Below, one piece after another: positions 1 to 9,107 of a stretch of DNA of 64,000 nucleotides (position 1 is its first letter; every line of letters begins with the position of its first letter). Under the pieces are notes generated by a model. It did not search any database and was not told the origin of the DNA. It saw nothing but the letters and a program-made list of their open reading frames with translations. The translations under genes and the position numbers were made by a program. The stretch comes from JAFTYO01 sp045644765 (GTDB taxonomy: Bacteria > Pseudomonadota > Alphaproteobacteria > RF32 > CAG-239), in contig JAZRHM010000013.1 of NCBI GenBank assembly GCA_045644765.1, positions 62,001 through 126,000 on the forward strand, read 5' to 3'.

Positions 1-950
1 TCCATTGCCATTAATGACATTTGTACATTATTATAATTATTTCCTATGCTTTTTATAGGATTATATAACATAATCAATGCAGCTATAAATGAAACAAAAT
101 TGCCGGCACTTATTTGGTGTGAAACAATTAAATAACTACCTATCCATATTACACATGCAATTCCTACAGATACTACAAAATGCATTACTGGTGATAAAAT
201 ACCGGTTTTTTGAACTATTTTAATTCCATTTTTAAACACTGTGTTAAGAGTGTTTAGGAATCGTTTATTTTGATAATCATATAAATTGTAAGAGGATATA
301 ATTTTATTACCACTAAAAGTCTCATTATAATGTGTTACCACTTCAGCTCCTGAAAAGATACTTTTATCCATAACTGATTTTATCCTTCTTCTGACAGTTG
401 TTAGTGGATATAAAGCTCCTAACAACACCACAACTGCTATAATCGCCAATTGCCAAGAATTATAGAATAATACACCTATAAGTGAAATTGATGAAAATAA
501 TCGTGTTGTAAATAATTTCAGATTATTTAATAATCCGTTACAAGCCGTATCAACATCTGTATTAAATCTTAGCAATACATTTCCTGAACTGTTTTTATCA
601 AAATATGAACAATCAAAATACATAAGTTTATTAAATAAATCTGCTTTTACATCATTGGAAATTTTTCTCCCAACCCATGTATTTAGATATGTTGAAATAT
701 AACTAAGTGTACTTTGTATTAAACTAAAAATAATAATCAAAAATGGAATATACCACGTTTGGTACACATTTTTTTCTATCATAACCACATCCATATATGG
801 TTTTAATGACCAAGCAATTAGAGCATCTGCAGACCCGATAGGAATTGTTATTAAGACTGCACCTAATGCCCTACCTAAATATGGTTTTACAAAAGGCAAA
901 ATTTTTACATAATTTTTAATTATAAAGGAAGTTCTTATTTTATTAAACAT
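1..950 (-). CDS. ABC exporter, transmembrane part (MsbA-like), partial
   Basis: The reading frame is open from an ATG at 950 to the left edge of the window, so only the first 316 residues are visible. They form the six-helix exporter membrane domain: hydrophobic segments alternate with charged loops, and the coupling-region pattern F-D-x-x-x-S-G-x-V-L-x-R-F-N-x-D-V-D is typical of the MsbA/LipA-exporter branch. The nucleotide-binding domain must lie beyond the window edge. Family knowledge suggests lipid or lipid-A-core flipping across the inner membrane, and the presence of kdsB in the window makes an LPS role plausible. The substrate is inference; a drug exporter of the same fold is possible. 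Confidence 0.8.
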   Translation of the reverse strand, partial: MFNKIRTSFIIKNYVKILPFVKPYLGRALGAVLITIPIGSADALIAWSLKPYMDVVMIEKNVYQTWYIPFLIIIFSLIQSTLSYISTYLNTWVGRKISNDVKADLFNKLMYFDCSYFDKNSSGNVLLRFNTDVDTACNGLLNNLKLFTTRLFSSISLIGVLFYNSWQLAIIAVVVLLGALYPLTTVRRRIKSVMDKSIFSGAEVVTHYNETFSGNKIISSYNLYDYQNKRFLNTLNTVFKNGIKIVQKTGILSPVMHFVVSVGIACVIWIGSYLIVSHQISAGNFVSFIAALIMLYNPIKSIGNNYNNVQMSLMAM

Positions 951-979
951 ATGAAAACTTTCTATAATGTAAATATGCA

Positions 980-1020
980 GCAATGTCCCGAAAATATCAG
1001 GACATTGCTTTTTTATTTTT
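980..1020 (+). terminator. Hairpin with T-tract on the plus strand
   Basis: A nine-base perfect stem (gcaatgtcc at 980-988, ggacattgc at 1000-1008) is followed on the plus strand by a T-rich run to 1020. Both flanking genes are on the minus strand, where the stem is preceded by the A-run and has no T-run after it. It therefore looks like a terminator pointing the wrong way for the annotated genes. Confidence 0.5.
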
Positions 1021-1028
1021 TTATAAAA

Positions 1029-1601
1029 TTAAAACGTATATTTTAAACCGGCGGTAACTTCTTTTAGGTTATTAACACGAGACATACCTAAATATGTATA
1101 ACGCCCCATCACACGTATTGCCCAATTTTCATTAAAGTTATACTGAGCACCTATACCGGCGCGATATCCTATACGATTTTGGTGTTTAGCTTTAACTTCA
1201 GGATATTTAAATCTCCAACGATAGTTAGCTGCACCTAAAGAACCTAACAAATTCATATTACCGCACCATAATGGCATATAACCATACAAATCGGCACCAT
1301 AAGCTAAAAATTCAGCTTCATGTTTTCCATCAGGCTTAGAATTTTCTCTTTTTCCGGACATTTGGAAAAATGCTTCCAATCCCATATAATCATACATTCT
1401 GGTTCCCATATATACAGAGCCTGAATGGTAGCTATCTTTCATTGATTTTGCCTTGCCGCCAAATTTAGCATAAGAGTATACATAATCTGCTCCGACATAA
1501 GGTTCAATTTCGTTAGCTATATTAGTATAACTGAAATCAGCAGCTCTTGCTCCAAATGCTATAAAGCTTGCAACACCTGCCAACAATAATGTTTTTTTCA
1601 T
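1029..1601 (-). CDS. Small outer-membrane beta-barrel protein
   Basis: The 190-residue product begins with a clear Sec signal peptide (basic start, hydrophobic core, A-R-A cleavage site near residue 20). The mature part has alternating aromatic and polar residues, many Tyr and Gly, and ends in Y-T-F, the terminal aromatic expected of a Bam-inserted barrel. Its size matches the 8-stranded OmpA-like/OmpW-like 'outer membrane protein beta-barrel' group. Host-associated alphaproteobacteria often carry several such surface antigens. The ATG is preceded by an AGGAGT Shine-Dalgarno sequence. Specific function unknown. Confidence 0.75.
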   Translation of the reverse strand: MKKTLLLAGVASFIAFGARAADFSYTNIANEIEPYVGADYVYSYAKFGGKAKSMKDSYHSGSVYMGTRMYDYMGLEAFFQMSGKRENSKPDGKHEAEFLAYGADLYGYMPLWCGNMNLLGSLGAANYRWRFKYPEVKAKHQNRIGYRAGIGAQYNFNENWAIRVMGRYTYLGMSRVNNLKEVTAGLKYTF

Positions 1602-1790
1602 ATTTTTGACTCCTATTTATAAATAGTTTTAAGTTATCACTTAATTGATTATTTAGTCCGTCAAAAGCATTATATAACTTTTGTATAATACTTCTTAAGT
1701 GTATATATTATGCAAAAAACAATTTTAAATAGTGCAAACCATTTTTTTTTATGATATGTGTTGAAAAATATAATTTAATAAGGAAATATA

Positions 1791-2435
1791 ATGTCTTTTT
1801 GCCCGCCAAATGCTAACTGTTCGTTGTGTCCTCGTTTGGTTCAATTTCGTAACCAAAATAAATCTAAATTTCCTCATTATCATAATGGGGCTGTTGAATC
1901 TTTTGGGAGCTTAAATGCTCAAATATTGATTGTAGGTTTAGCTCCTGGACTAAATGGAGCAAATCAAACAAATAGACCATTTACCAATGATTACGCCGGA
2001 GATGTTTTATATCCTTGTCTGAAAAAGTTCGGTTTTGCAATCGGAGAATATAAAAAAATAAAAAATGATGGCTTTGAGCTTAAAAACATTAGAGTTTCAA
2101 ACGCTGTACGCTGCGTTCCTCCTCAAAATAAAGTTACAACCGATGAAGTTAAAAATTGTTCAACATTTTTAATTGAAGAAATAAAAAATATGAAAAACTT
2201 AAAGATTATCCTTTCTTTGGGTTCTGTTTCTCATTCAGCGGTTTTAAGAGCTTTAGGATATCGTTTAAGTGAATTCAAATTTTCTCATAGTGCACAACAC
2301 ACTCTTTATAATCATAATCTTATTTTATTTAATTCGTATCATACTTCTCGCTATAATATTAATACCGGAGTATTAACTTATGATATGTTTGACGAAATAA
2401 TTAAAAAAATTAAGGAACTAATTGAAAATGATTAA
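1791..2435 (+). CDS. Uracil-DNA glycosylase, family 5 (UdgB-type)
   Basis: The protein (214 aa) carries the family-5 UDG motif A, G-L-A-P-G-x-x-G-A-N-x-T-N-R (from residue 49), and motif B H-T-S-x-x-N-x-N-T-G near residue 184. Cysteines at about residues 10, 13, 107 and 122 fit the 4Fe-4S ligand set of this family. Family 5 enzymes remove uracil and other deaminated bases from DNA and lack the catalytic polar residue of family 1, as here, where motif A has Ala-Pro-Gly. An aaggaaatata spacer precedes the ATG. It opens a plus-strand gene run and overlaps the start of the next gene. Confidence 0.9.
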   Translation: MSFCPPNANCSLCPRLVQFRNQNKSKFPHYHNGAVESFGSLNAQILIVGLAPGLNGANQTNRPFTNDYAGDVLYPCLKKFGFAIGEYKKIKNDGFELKNIRVSNAVRCVPPQNKVTTDEVKNCSTFLIEEIKNMKNLKIILSLGSVSHSAVLRALGYRLSEFKFSHSAQHTLYNHNLILFNSYHTSRYNINTGVLTYDMFDEIIKKIKELIEND

Positions 2436-4233
2436 AAAGTTAACCAATATTTTCATCAATACAATCACTCTTATTTTAACTTTTATCTCTGTATTAACTT
2501 TATTAGCAGTACTAAAAACTATCCATACTTGGGGAGATATTTATTTTGAACAAATTATAATTGTTTTGCAACAAGGTATCACCGGTGTAGGGAAAAATGT
2601 TATAAACTCTTATATTTATTTCGTATTATCCCCCTCCATTATAATTACATTGTTGTTGATTTTTTTCATCAACAGTAATCGTAAGCTTATTGGGCTATCC
2701 CTATTTTTTATTATTACTTCTTTGTACCAAATCAATTTTTTCAAATACTTGATGAATGAAACCTTATACACCGATATCTATAAAAACGAATATATCAATC
2801 CTGAGAATATTGAATTTAAATTTCCTGATAAAAAGAGAAATTTAATTATCTTATACCTCGAATCCATAGAAAAAGATTATGCGTATCAAGAAATTACAGG
2901 CTCAAACCTATTACCTAATTTAACATTATTATCAAACGAAGGAGTAACCTTTGACGGATTTAGAGCTCATCCGACACAAAATTATTCCATTGCATCGATG
3001 GTTACCGGATTATGCGCAATTCCTTATAAATTTAATAAAGCAAAAAATTTTACCGATTTACGCAACTTTATGCCTTCACTTATTTGCTATTCAGATATTT
3101 TAAAACAAAACGGTTATGATTTACACTTGCTTAAACCGACAACCTTAGCTTTTGCACGTTTTGGTCTTTTCTTTGAAAGTCACGGATATGACCATATTAC
3201 AGGAATTGATGATTTTGAAAAAATATACGGATATAAATTAGAAGAACATCAAGGAACATCTTGGGGCTATAAAGATAGCACATCCTATACACTGGCAAAA
3301 CAAAAACTTACTGAAATTGCTAAAAGTAAAAATCCTTTTGTTTTTACCATGCTTACGTTAGACACACACGGCCCTGATGTATATTTAGATAAACAATGTA
3401 CAACAACTTATAATAATACAAAAGATATTATTTTATGCGCCGATAAAATGGCTTTTGACTTTGTTCAATGGATTAAAAAACAAGATTTTTACGATAATAC
3501 AACCATTGTAATTATGGGAGATCATATTGTCAGCGGTAAAAATGAAATATACCCAAACCATAACGACAGACAAATTTTCAACCTTATTTTAAATTCATCA
3601 GCAAACAAACCTACAGATACGACAAATAAAAAATGGACTAATCTTGATATTGCACCAACCATATTAAATGCCATTGGTGCTGAATTTGACGAAGGCAAAT
3701 TTGGTCTTGGTCGATCTTTATATTCAAATACGCCAACACTTTATGAAAAAATGGGGAAAAAACTTTTTACGGAATTATTAAAACAATCTGTAGAATATAA
3801 CAAATTTAATACATACAATCTGATTTTCAAAGATTTATATACATTATATCCAACGTGGGGACACATAGTTAAGGGAGTTAAAAGCATTAAACAATATGCA
3901 GCGTTTTCAGAAGAACATATTAATACTGTTTGGTTAGACACTCTTTCATTTACACTCCCGGATAAGCCTCAAAAGGATATAGTTTTAGAAGTTGATTTCT
4001 CTATTTTATTTATGGAAAATAATCAACGTAATATAAAAATTTGGATAAACGGAGTTCCTACAACTAATTTTATCTATCCGTACAACATAAAGCAACCTAT
4101 AAATCAAAAAATAACTATACCTTACGATATCATCAAAGAGGACAAAAAGGTAAAGATTGAATTTAGAGGTGATGATTTAGGAGCCACAGCAGCTTCAGTT
4201 GGAATAGGAGTTATATCCTTTAAAATCTACTAA
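2428..4233 (+). CDS. Phosphoglycerol transferase, OpgB/MdoB-like membrane sulfatase-fold protein
   Basis: Three hydrophobic segments in the first ~110 residues anchor a large periplasmic alkaline-phosphatase/sulfatase-fold domain. L-Y-L-E-S-I-E marks the metal site, Y-S-I-A-S-M-V supplies the nucleophile-region Ser/Thr, and D-T-H-G-P-D and M-G-D-H-I carry later metal ligands. Segment order and wording resemble E. coli OpgB, which moves phosphoglycerol from phosphatidylglycerol onto periplasmic glucans, more than Gram-positive LtaS. The C-terminal ~130 residues form an extra beta-rich domain. The start is taken as ATG 2428; an in-frame TTG at 2422 sits closer to the aagga element. It overlaps the glycosylase stop. 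No opgGH genes are visible, so the acceptor glycan is unknown. Confidence 0.8.
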   Translation: MIKKLTNIFINTITLILTFISVLTLLAVLKTIHTWGDIYFEQIIIVLQQGITGVGKNVINSYIYFVLSPSIIITLLLIFFINSNRKLIGLSLFFIITSLYQINFFKYLMNETLYTDIYKNEYINPENIEFKFPDKKRNLIILYLESIEKDYAYQEITGSNLLPNLTLLSNEGVTFDGFRAHPTQNYSIASMVTGLCAIPYKFNKAKNFTDLRNFMPSLICYSDILKQNGYDLHLLKPTTLAFARFGLFFESHGYDHITGIDDFEKIYGYKLEEHQGTSWGYKDSTSYTLAKQKLTEIAKSKNPFVFTMLTLDTHGPDVYLDKQCTTTYNNTKDIILCADKMAFDFVQWIKKQDFYDNTTIVIMGDHIVSGKNEIYPNHNDRQIFNLILNSSANKPTDTTNKKWTNLDIAPTILNAIGAEFDEGKFGLGRSLYSNTPTLYEKMGKKLFTELLKQSVEYNKFNTYNLIFKDLYTLYPTWGHIVKGVKSIKQYAAFSEEHINTVWLDTLSFTLPDKPQKDIVLEVDFSILFMENNQRNIKIWINGVPTTNFIYPYNIKQPINQKITIPYDIIKEDKKVKIEFRGDDLGATAASVGIGVISFKIY

Positions 4234-4259
4234 ATATTGAATTAGCAAAAAATATTCAT

Positions 4260-4283
4260 ATTTTATCTCTGAGGAGATAAAAT
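4260..4283 (+). promoter_or_regulatory. Hairpin occluding the ribosome binding site
   Basis: A perfect ten-base stem (attttatctc at 4260-4269, gagataaaat at 4274-4283) with a TGAG loop ends directly against the ATG at 4284. The only Shine-Dalgarno-like sequence (gaggaga) lies in its loop and 3' arm. There is no T-run, so it is not a terminator. It may control translation of the downstream gene. Confidence 0.55.
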
Positions 4284-4919
4284 ATGTTAAACAAAAAATT
4301 ACAACCTTATATTTGTCGCTTTGCTGATTTTACATATAAAAAAGCTCTAATTTGTGCAAAATATCTTATTAATCATAATGTATCGGCAAATATGATAACA
4401 TTTTGTGGAATACTTTTTGCAATTTTAGGGCTCAATTTTTTAGCTATAAACAACTATTTTCTAGCTTTCATATGTTTAATTTCTAATCGTATATGCGATA
4501 TTTTAGATGGAATGTGTGCAAGACTAAAAAAAATCACATCCTTTGGAATATTTTTCGATATTATCGCCGATTATACCTCTTTTTCCTTATTCATATGGGG
4601 GTTTACGTTGGCAAATCCGCAAGATAATTCCGGAGGAGGTGTTTTTTTGCTTATATGCCTGTTAATATCAGCTGTTTCTCTTTTATCATATGCTCTTATT
4701 TCGAAACAAGATTACAAAAAAATCAATCAATCTAATGTAAAAATTTGCCTTTGGGGACATTTGCAAAACTTTGATACATTTATCGCACTGGTTTTAGTTT
4801 GTATATTTAATCAACATTTTATGCCCATTAGCATATTTTTTAGTTTACTCTTACTGGGAAAATCCTTAATAATATCAAGTAAGGCATATTATACTTTAGA
4901 AATTAAAGACAAAGGCTAA
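4284..4919 (+). CDS. CDP-alcohol phosphatidyltransferase family protein
   Basis: This 211-residue membrane protein has the family signature D-G-x-x-A-R-x7-G-x3-D-x3-D (D-I-L-D-G-M-C-A-R ... F-G-I-F-F-D-I-I-A-D). The four aspartates bind CDP-alcohol and metal. The x7 rather than x8 spacing is a recognised variant of the broad COG0558 group. About six hydrophobic helices follow the usual topology. Such enzymes join a CDP-activated lipid or alcohol to an acceptor such as glycerol-phosphate, serine or inositol; the substrate cannot be read from the sequence. It lies between a phosphoglycerol transferase and other envelope genes, with 50 bp to the left and 8 bp to the right. Confidence 0.85.
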   Translation: MLNKKLQPYICRFADFTYKKALICAKYLINHNVSANMITFCGILFAILGLNFLAINNYFLAFICLISNRICDILDGMCARLKKITSFGIFFDIIADYTSFSLFIWGFTLANPQDNSGGGVFLLICLLISAVSLLSYALISKQDYKKINQSNVKICLWGHLQNFDTFIALVLVCIFNQHFMPISIFFSLLLLGKSLIISSKAYYTLEIKDKG

Positions 4920-4927
4920 CAAAAAAT

Positions 4928-6745
4928 ATGAAACTTATTAAACTAATCTTTCTTATTCTCTTAACTTTATTAATGGTCACCCCATCTTTTGCTTCCAAAC
5001 AAAATTGGCAAAATGATAAGATTGATATTAACATATACTCTAAAAAAAACACTCAAAATAATTTTAATATTTTAGTTGAATTAAAGTTAAAAAACGATTG
5101 GTTTATATATTGGGACAATCCGGGTGATGCCGGTATTCCAACTACATTTTCTTGGAATAATAACATAAAAAGAATTGCTAACAGCAAACCGGAAAAGAGA
5201 ATATTTGAAGAAATTGTTGCGCAATACGGATATTCCGATGTAGCCTATTATTTATTTGAAGGCGCATCCGATAAAGATGAAATATCTGTCAATATAAGTT
5301 GGGAAGCTTGTAAAGATGAATGTGAAAAAGAAAATGCTTTCATTGAATTTACTTTATCTCAAAATGATGATATAATTTTTGATAATGTACTTGAAAAAGC
5401 ACGTAAGACTTTTCCCAGTATATTAAACAAACCATTTTACACTAAAACTTCTTATAAAGACGATAATTACTTTTTAGATATAATAGTTGAAAATATAAAT
5501 TCTGATGAAAAAATTTCAGATGCTTATTTTATCCCTTACCAAAAATCAACGATTATCAATGCTCAAAAACAAGATATTGTATTTAAAAACAACAAATTAC
5601 AAATCAGAGCACAATTAGAAGGTCCGATTACTTTATCTCAAGGTGGATTACTTATATTAAATAATACTGCATATATATTAAATCTTAATCCTCAACATAA
5701 TGATATATCATCATTTTCTTTATTATATGTATTATTTTTAGCATTTTTGGGTGGTATAGTACTTAATTTTATGCCTTGCGTATTTCCGGTATTAAGCTTA
5801 AAGGTTCTTACCATAAAACCAAATCAAAATAAAAAAGAAAATATTAAAAACGCTATTTATTATTTAGCCGGAGTTATATCAAGTTTTTTAATCATGGCAC
5901 TTTTACTTTATACACTAAGAAAAGGCGGAGAAGCTGTCGGTTGGGGTTTTCAACTGCAATCACCTTTATTTGTAGTCATCATGTTAATTATTTTTATTAT
6001 TTTATTTCTGATGACATTAGATATTATAACTATAAAATCTAGCATACTTAATTGTTTTACTAAATGGGGAAGCATCAACAATTTCACTTCCGGTTTTTTT
6101 GCTGTATTAATAGCATCTCCTTGTACAGGCCCCTTCTTGGGCGTAACACTTGGCCTCACATTATTAACATCTCCATCAATTTATTTTATAGTATTCTTCT
6201 CACTTGGATTAGGTTATGGTTTGCCGTTTACAATTTTAGAAATATATCCTGATAAAATTGCTAAGATATTACCTAAATCAGGTAAGTGGATGAAATCTGT
6301 AAAATATATACTTACCATACCTATTTTATTAACTTGTATATGGCTAAGCTGGCTTTTATACAATCAAACTTTGGTCTCTAAATTTGAACCTGAACAAAAT
6401 TGGAAAAGATATGATGAAGTTGAAATCCGCAGCCTTATAAATCAAAACCAAGCAGTTTTTATTGATTTTACGGCAAAATGGTGCTTAACTTGCTTATTAA
6501 ATGAAAAAACAGTATTACGCACTGATGAATTTATAAAATTTGCTAAGGCAAATAATATCAATCTTTTCAAAGCTGATTGGACTGAATATAATAAAACAAT
6601 CGGAAATGCTATAAAATATTTTGGCAGGAACAGTGTTCCTTTATATGTTTTTTATCCTCCACGAAACCCAAATTATATAATTTTGCCACAAATTCTTGAA
6701 ATAAATTATATTAAGTCAATTATAGGTGATAAAAAGAAAAAATAA
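4928..6745 (+). CDS. Thiol:disulfide interchange protein, ScsB/DsbD type
   Basis: The 605-residue protein has a signal peptide ending near residue 22. A periplasmic ScsB-like N-terminal domain follows, with Trp-rich W-F-I-Y-W-D-N-P-G-D and a C-K-D-E-C pair. Next comes a central membrane domain with M-P-C-V-F-P-V and S-P-C-T-G-P-F, the two redox cysteines that carry electrons across the membrane. The C-terminal thioredoxin domain has W-C-L-T-C. This order is that of DsbD/ScsB, which takes reducing power from cytoplasmic thioredoxin to periplasmic partners. The window also encodes an ScsC-like partner at 31848-32585. The gene follows the CDP-alcohol transferase by 8 bp. Confidence 0.9.
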   Translation: MKLIKLIFLILLTLLMVTPSFASKQNWQNDKIDINIYSKKNTQNNFNILVELKLKNDWFIYWDNPGDAGIPTTFSWNNNIKRIANSKPEKRIFEEIVAQYGYSDVAYYLFEGASDKDEISVNISWEACKDECEKENAFIEFTLSQNDDIIFDNVLEKARKTFPSILNKPFYTKTSYKDDNYFLDIIVENINSDEKISDAYFIPYQKSTIINAQKQDIVFKNNKLQIRAQLEGPITLSQGGLLILNNTAYILNLNPQHNDISSFSLLYVLFLAFLGGIVLNFMPCVFPVLSLKVLTIKPNQNKKENIKNAIYYLAGVISSFLIMALLLYTLRKGGEAVGWGFQLQSPLFVVIMLIIFIILFLMTLDIITIKSSILNCFTKWGSINNFTSGFFAVLIASPCTGPFLGVTLGLTLLTSPSIYFIVFFSLGLGYGLPFTILEIYPDKIAKILPKSGKWMKSVKYILTIPILLTCIWLSWLLYNQTLVSKFEPEQNWKRYDEVEIRSLINQNQAVFIDFTAKWCLTCLLNEKTVLRTDEFIKFAKANNINLFKADWTEYNKTIGNAIKYFGRNSVPLYVFYPPRNPNYIILPQILEINYIKSIIGDKKKK

Positions 6746-6814
6746 TAATTTTCAATTTTTTTTAACAATATTATGTTACATGTGTTTAACCATGTTACAA
6801 TCCGGATTAATTTA

Positions 6815-7744
6815 ATGAATTTGAAAAGTTTAAAATGTTTTTTAGAAAATGAGGCTTTACACAAAGAGATTGTATATCTTAAAAATCTCAATCAAGGTGG
6901 AACGTCCATAAATTTAACCTGTAAAACTGCTGATGCTAAATTCTTAATTAAAATCCTGCCAAATACAAATATTAAAAGAGCCGAACGCTTATTAAGGATA
7001 TTAAATTCATTAAAGCAAATATCAAATATTTATTCCCCCAACATTATTGAATTTAATGGGAAACAATGGTTTGAATTTGATAATTATATTATTCTTATAA
7101 TAGAATTTATAAATGGTAAAAAGCTTAAATATAAAGAATTAAACGAAACTCATTTAAACAAAATTTATACATCTTATCAATATATACAACAGCTTCAATT
7201 AGACGCATTACCACAAAGAAAACCTGAACAATTATATAAAGAAAACAAAGAAATGATTGAACAGCTGTTAAAAACTGAAAATAATTTTCTTAAAAAGAAA
7301 GTCTTAAATAAATTAAATAGATTTAACAAGTTATTGAATATTGATACAAAATGTGATGATACACCGGTTATTATTCATGGTGATGCCAGTCTGAATAATA
7401 CAATAGAGGATGTAAATAAAAATATTGCTTTATTAGATTTTGAAATGATAAGATATGGTTATATTGTAGAAGATTGGACCGAATTTTTACTATCTTCCGT
7501 ATTACAACATAGCATTTTATTTATTCCTAAAAGGCATTTGGAAAAATTAATCAAAATCACAAACAACTTATTTGAATTCAATATTGAACAATGGAAATAT
7601 GGTGTAAATTTGTATTTCTTAAGTTTGATTAACAAGCGTCTAAAATCAAGAAAGCTTTTTAAATCAACAAGAAAAGCAATCCTTTTCATTTTAAATATTA
7701 AAAAACATAAACAGATATACAAGATGCTTAACGAAATATACTAA
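6815..7744 (+). CDS. APH/choline-kinase-fold phosphotransferase
   Basis: The catalytic loop H-G-D-A-S-L-N-N and the metal-binding L-L-D-F-E motif identify an aminoglycoside-phosphotransferase-fold kinase of about 309 residues. The LDFE form is common in choline/ethanolamine-type and other small-molecule kinases. The start is taken as ATG 6815, with a weak cgga eight bases upstream; an in-frame ATG at 6773 would add 14 residues with no Shine-Dalgarno. The gene closes the plus-strand envelope run and its stop overlaps the convergent MATE stop by four bases. Substrate unknown; a phospho-alcohol for envelope decoration is a contextual inference. Confidence 0.75.
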   Translation: MNLKSLKCFLENEALHKEIVYLKNLNQGGTSINLTCKTADAKFLIKILPNTNIKRAERLLRILNSLKQISNIYSPNIIEFNGKQWFEFDNYIILIIEFINGKKLKYKELNETHLNKIYTSYQYIQQLQLDALPQRKPEQLYKENKEMIEQLLKTENNFLKKKVLNKLNRFNKLLNIDTKCDDTPVIIHGDASLNNTIEDVNKNIALLDFEMIRYGYIVEDWTEFLLSSVLQHSILFIPKRHLEKLIKITNNLFEFNIEQWKYGVNLYFLSLINKRLKSRKLFKSTRKAILFILNIKKHKQIYKMLNEIY

Positions 7745-9066
7745 ATTTTTTTGTTACACCATTTATTTGATAACATATAACGATATGATAAAATTAAAAT
7801 AGTCACATTGTATACCCAATCTGCGCCCCAACAAATAGGAAGTGATAATTTTAAATATTCAACCACAATAAATACATATAAGACATATGCAAACATTGTG
7901 ACAAACTCTATTTTCATCACGTATTGTGTGTTTCCAGTACCTGCAACAGTATTAAACAATATCCATGCAGGAATACCCGATACAAAACTTCCCAACATAA
8001 CCAAATATGTCATAATTGACTGATTTATAAGTGTCAAGTCATCAGTATACATACGTAAAAACGGATAATATCCTACTGACATTATAGCCAGTAACGGTAT
8101 CATTATATAGCTACACAATTTTATACCTTTAATGCAAGATGGTATAACCTCATTTGTTTTATTTTCTCCAATAAGATTGGCCGTAATAGAACTCATAGTA
8201 GATGCCAAAGCATTAACTACAACAAAGGGAAAAGAAGATAAGCTGCGAACAATATTAGAAACAGCCAACTCCCTTTCTCCTAAATGTTCTATAGCAACAA
8301 AAAAGAAAAACCAAGTAGAAATGGATATGAATTGCTGTAACATTGTCCACACAGAAACTTTCAAAATCGATTTTAACAAATCAAAATCTTTATATACAAA
8401 ACGATTAAATCCATACTTTTTTAAATTAACTTTTACTAAAAAATACAAAATATAAACAATAACAGCAACTATCTCAGAAATATTTGAAGCTATTGCAGCC
8501 CCTGATATTCCGAGTTTAGGCATACCAAATTTTCCAAATATAAGTACATAATTCAAAACAACATTTGTTAAGACCATTATAACAGAAATCACACTTAACA
8601 CTTTGGTTTTAGTAATGCTTACAAAAAATCCTCTGACCATGATAATAGTTGAAGCTGACAAAATTCCCCATATTCGCCAATTTACATATTCAAGTGTAGA
8701 TTGATAGATTTCCGAACTTTCAATAATTGTTTTCAATAAATTTGGAGTAAGAAAATATGATAACAAAATAAATAACAAATTGATTACTATAAGAAAAGAA
8801 CACCCTTGATAAAAAACAGGACCTATTTTTTCAAAATTTTGTTCTCCGTTTCGTCGTGCCATAATAATTTGAGCACCAACACTAAAACCGAAAGCAATCA
8901 TAAATATGGTAAAAAAATACGTAGATCCTAAAGCCGAAGCTCCTAACTCAACTTCACCCAATCTGCCTAAAAATACAATATCAGTAATACCTATCAGTTG
9001 CTGCATCAACATACTGATAAGTATAGGGTAACTTATTTTTAAAATACTTTTATAATTAACTTGCAT
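7741..9066 (-). CDS. MATE family multidrug/metabolite exporter
   Basis: Twelve hydrophobic segments in 441 residues, with the MATE N-terminal pattern P-I-L-I-S-M-L-M-Q-Q-L-I-G-I-T-D-I-V-F-L-G and the internal duplication typical of the MOP superfamily. MATE proteins export cationic compounds in exchange for Na+ or H+. The gene lies 41 bp downstream of the sensor kinase on the same strand and could be cotranscribed with it. Its start has no strong Shine-Dalgarno sequence. Substrate not predictable. Confidence 0.9.
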   Translation of the reverse strand: MQVNYKSILKISYPILISMLMQQLIGITDIVFLGRLGEVELGASALGSTYFFTIFMIAFGFSVGAQIIMARRNGEQNFEKIGPVFYQGCSFLIVINLLFILLSYFLTPNLLKTIIESSEIYQSTLEYVNWRIWGILSASTIIMVRGFFVSITKTKVLSVISVIMVLTNVVLNYVLIFGKFGMPKLGISGAAIASNISEIVAVIVYILYFLVKVNLKKYGFNRFVYKDFDLLKSILKVSVWTMLQQFISISTWFFFFVAIEHLGERELAVSNIVRSLSSFPFVVVNALASTMSSITANLIGENKTNEVIPSCIKGIKLCSYIMIPLLAIMSVGYYPFLRMYTDDLTLINQSIMTYLVMLGSFVSGIPAWILFNTVAGTGNTQYVMKIEFVTMFAYVLYVFIVVEYLKLSLPICWGADWVYNVTILILSYRYMLSNKWCNKKI

Positions 9067-9107
9067 AACAGACGCAAGTTAACTCATATGTTCATAAATT
9101 TCAACAC

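Noticed and set aside
2422..2427. TTG start for the OpgB-like gene
   Set aside because: ATG at 2428 is in frame two codons later and gives the same anchor. The TTG is closer to the aagga element, so it remains possible but not preferred.
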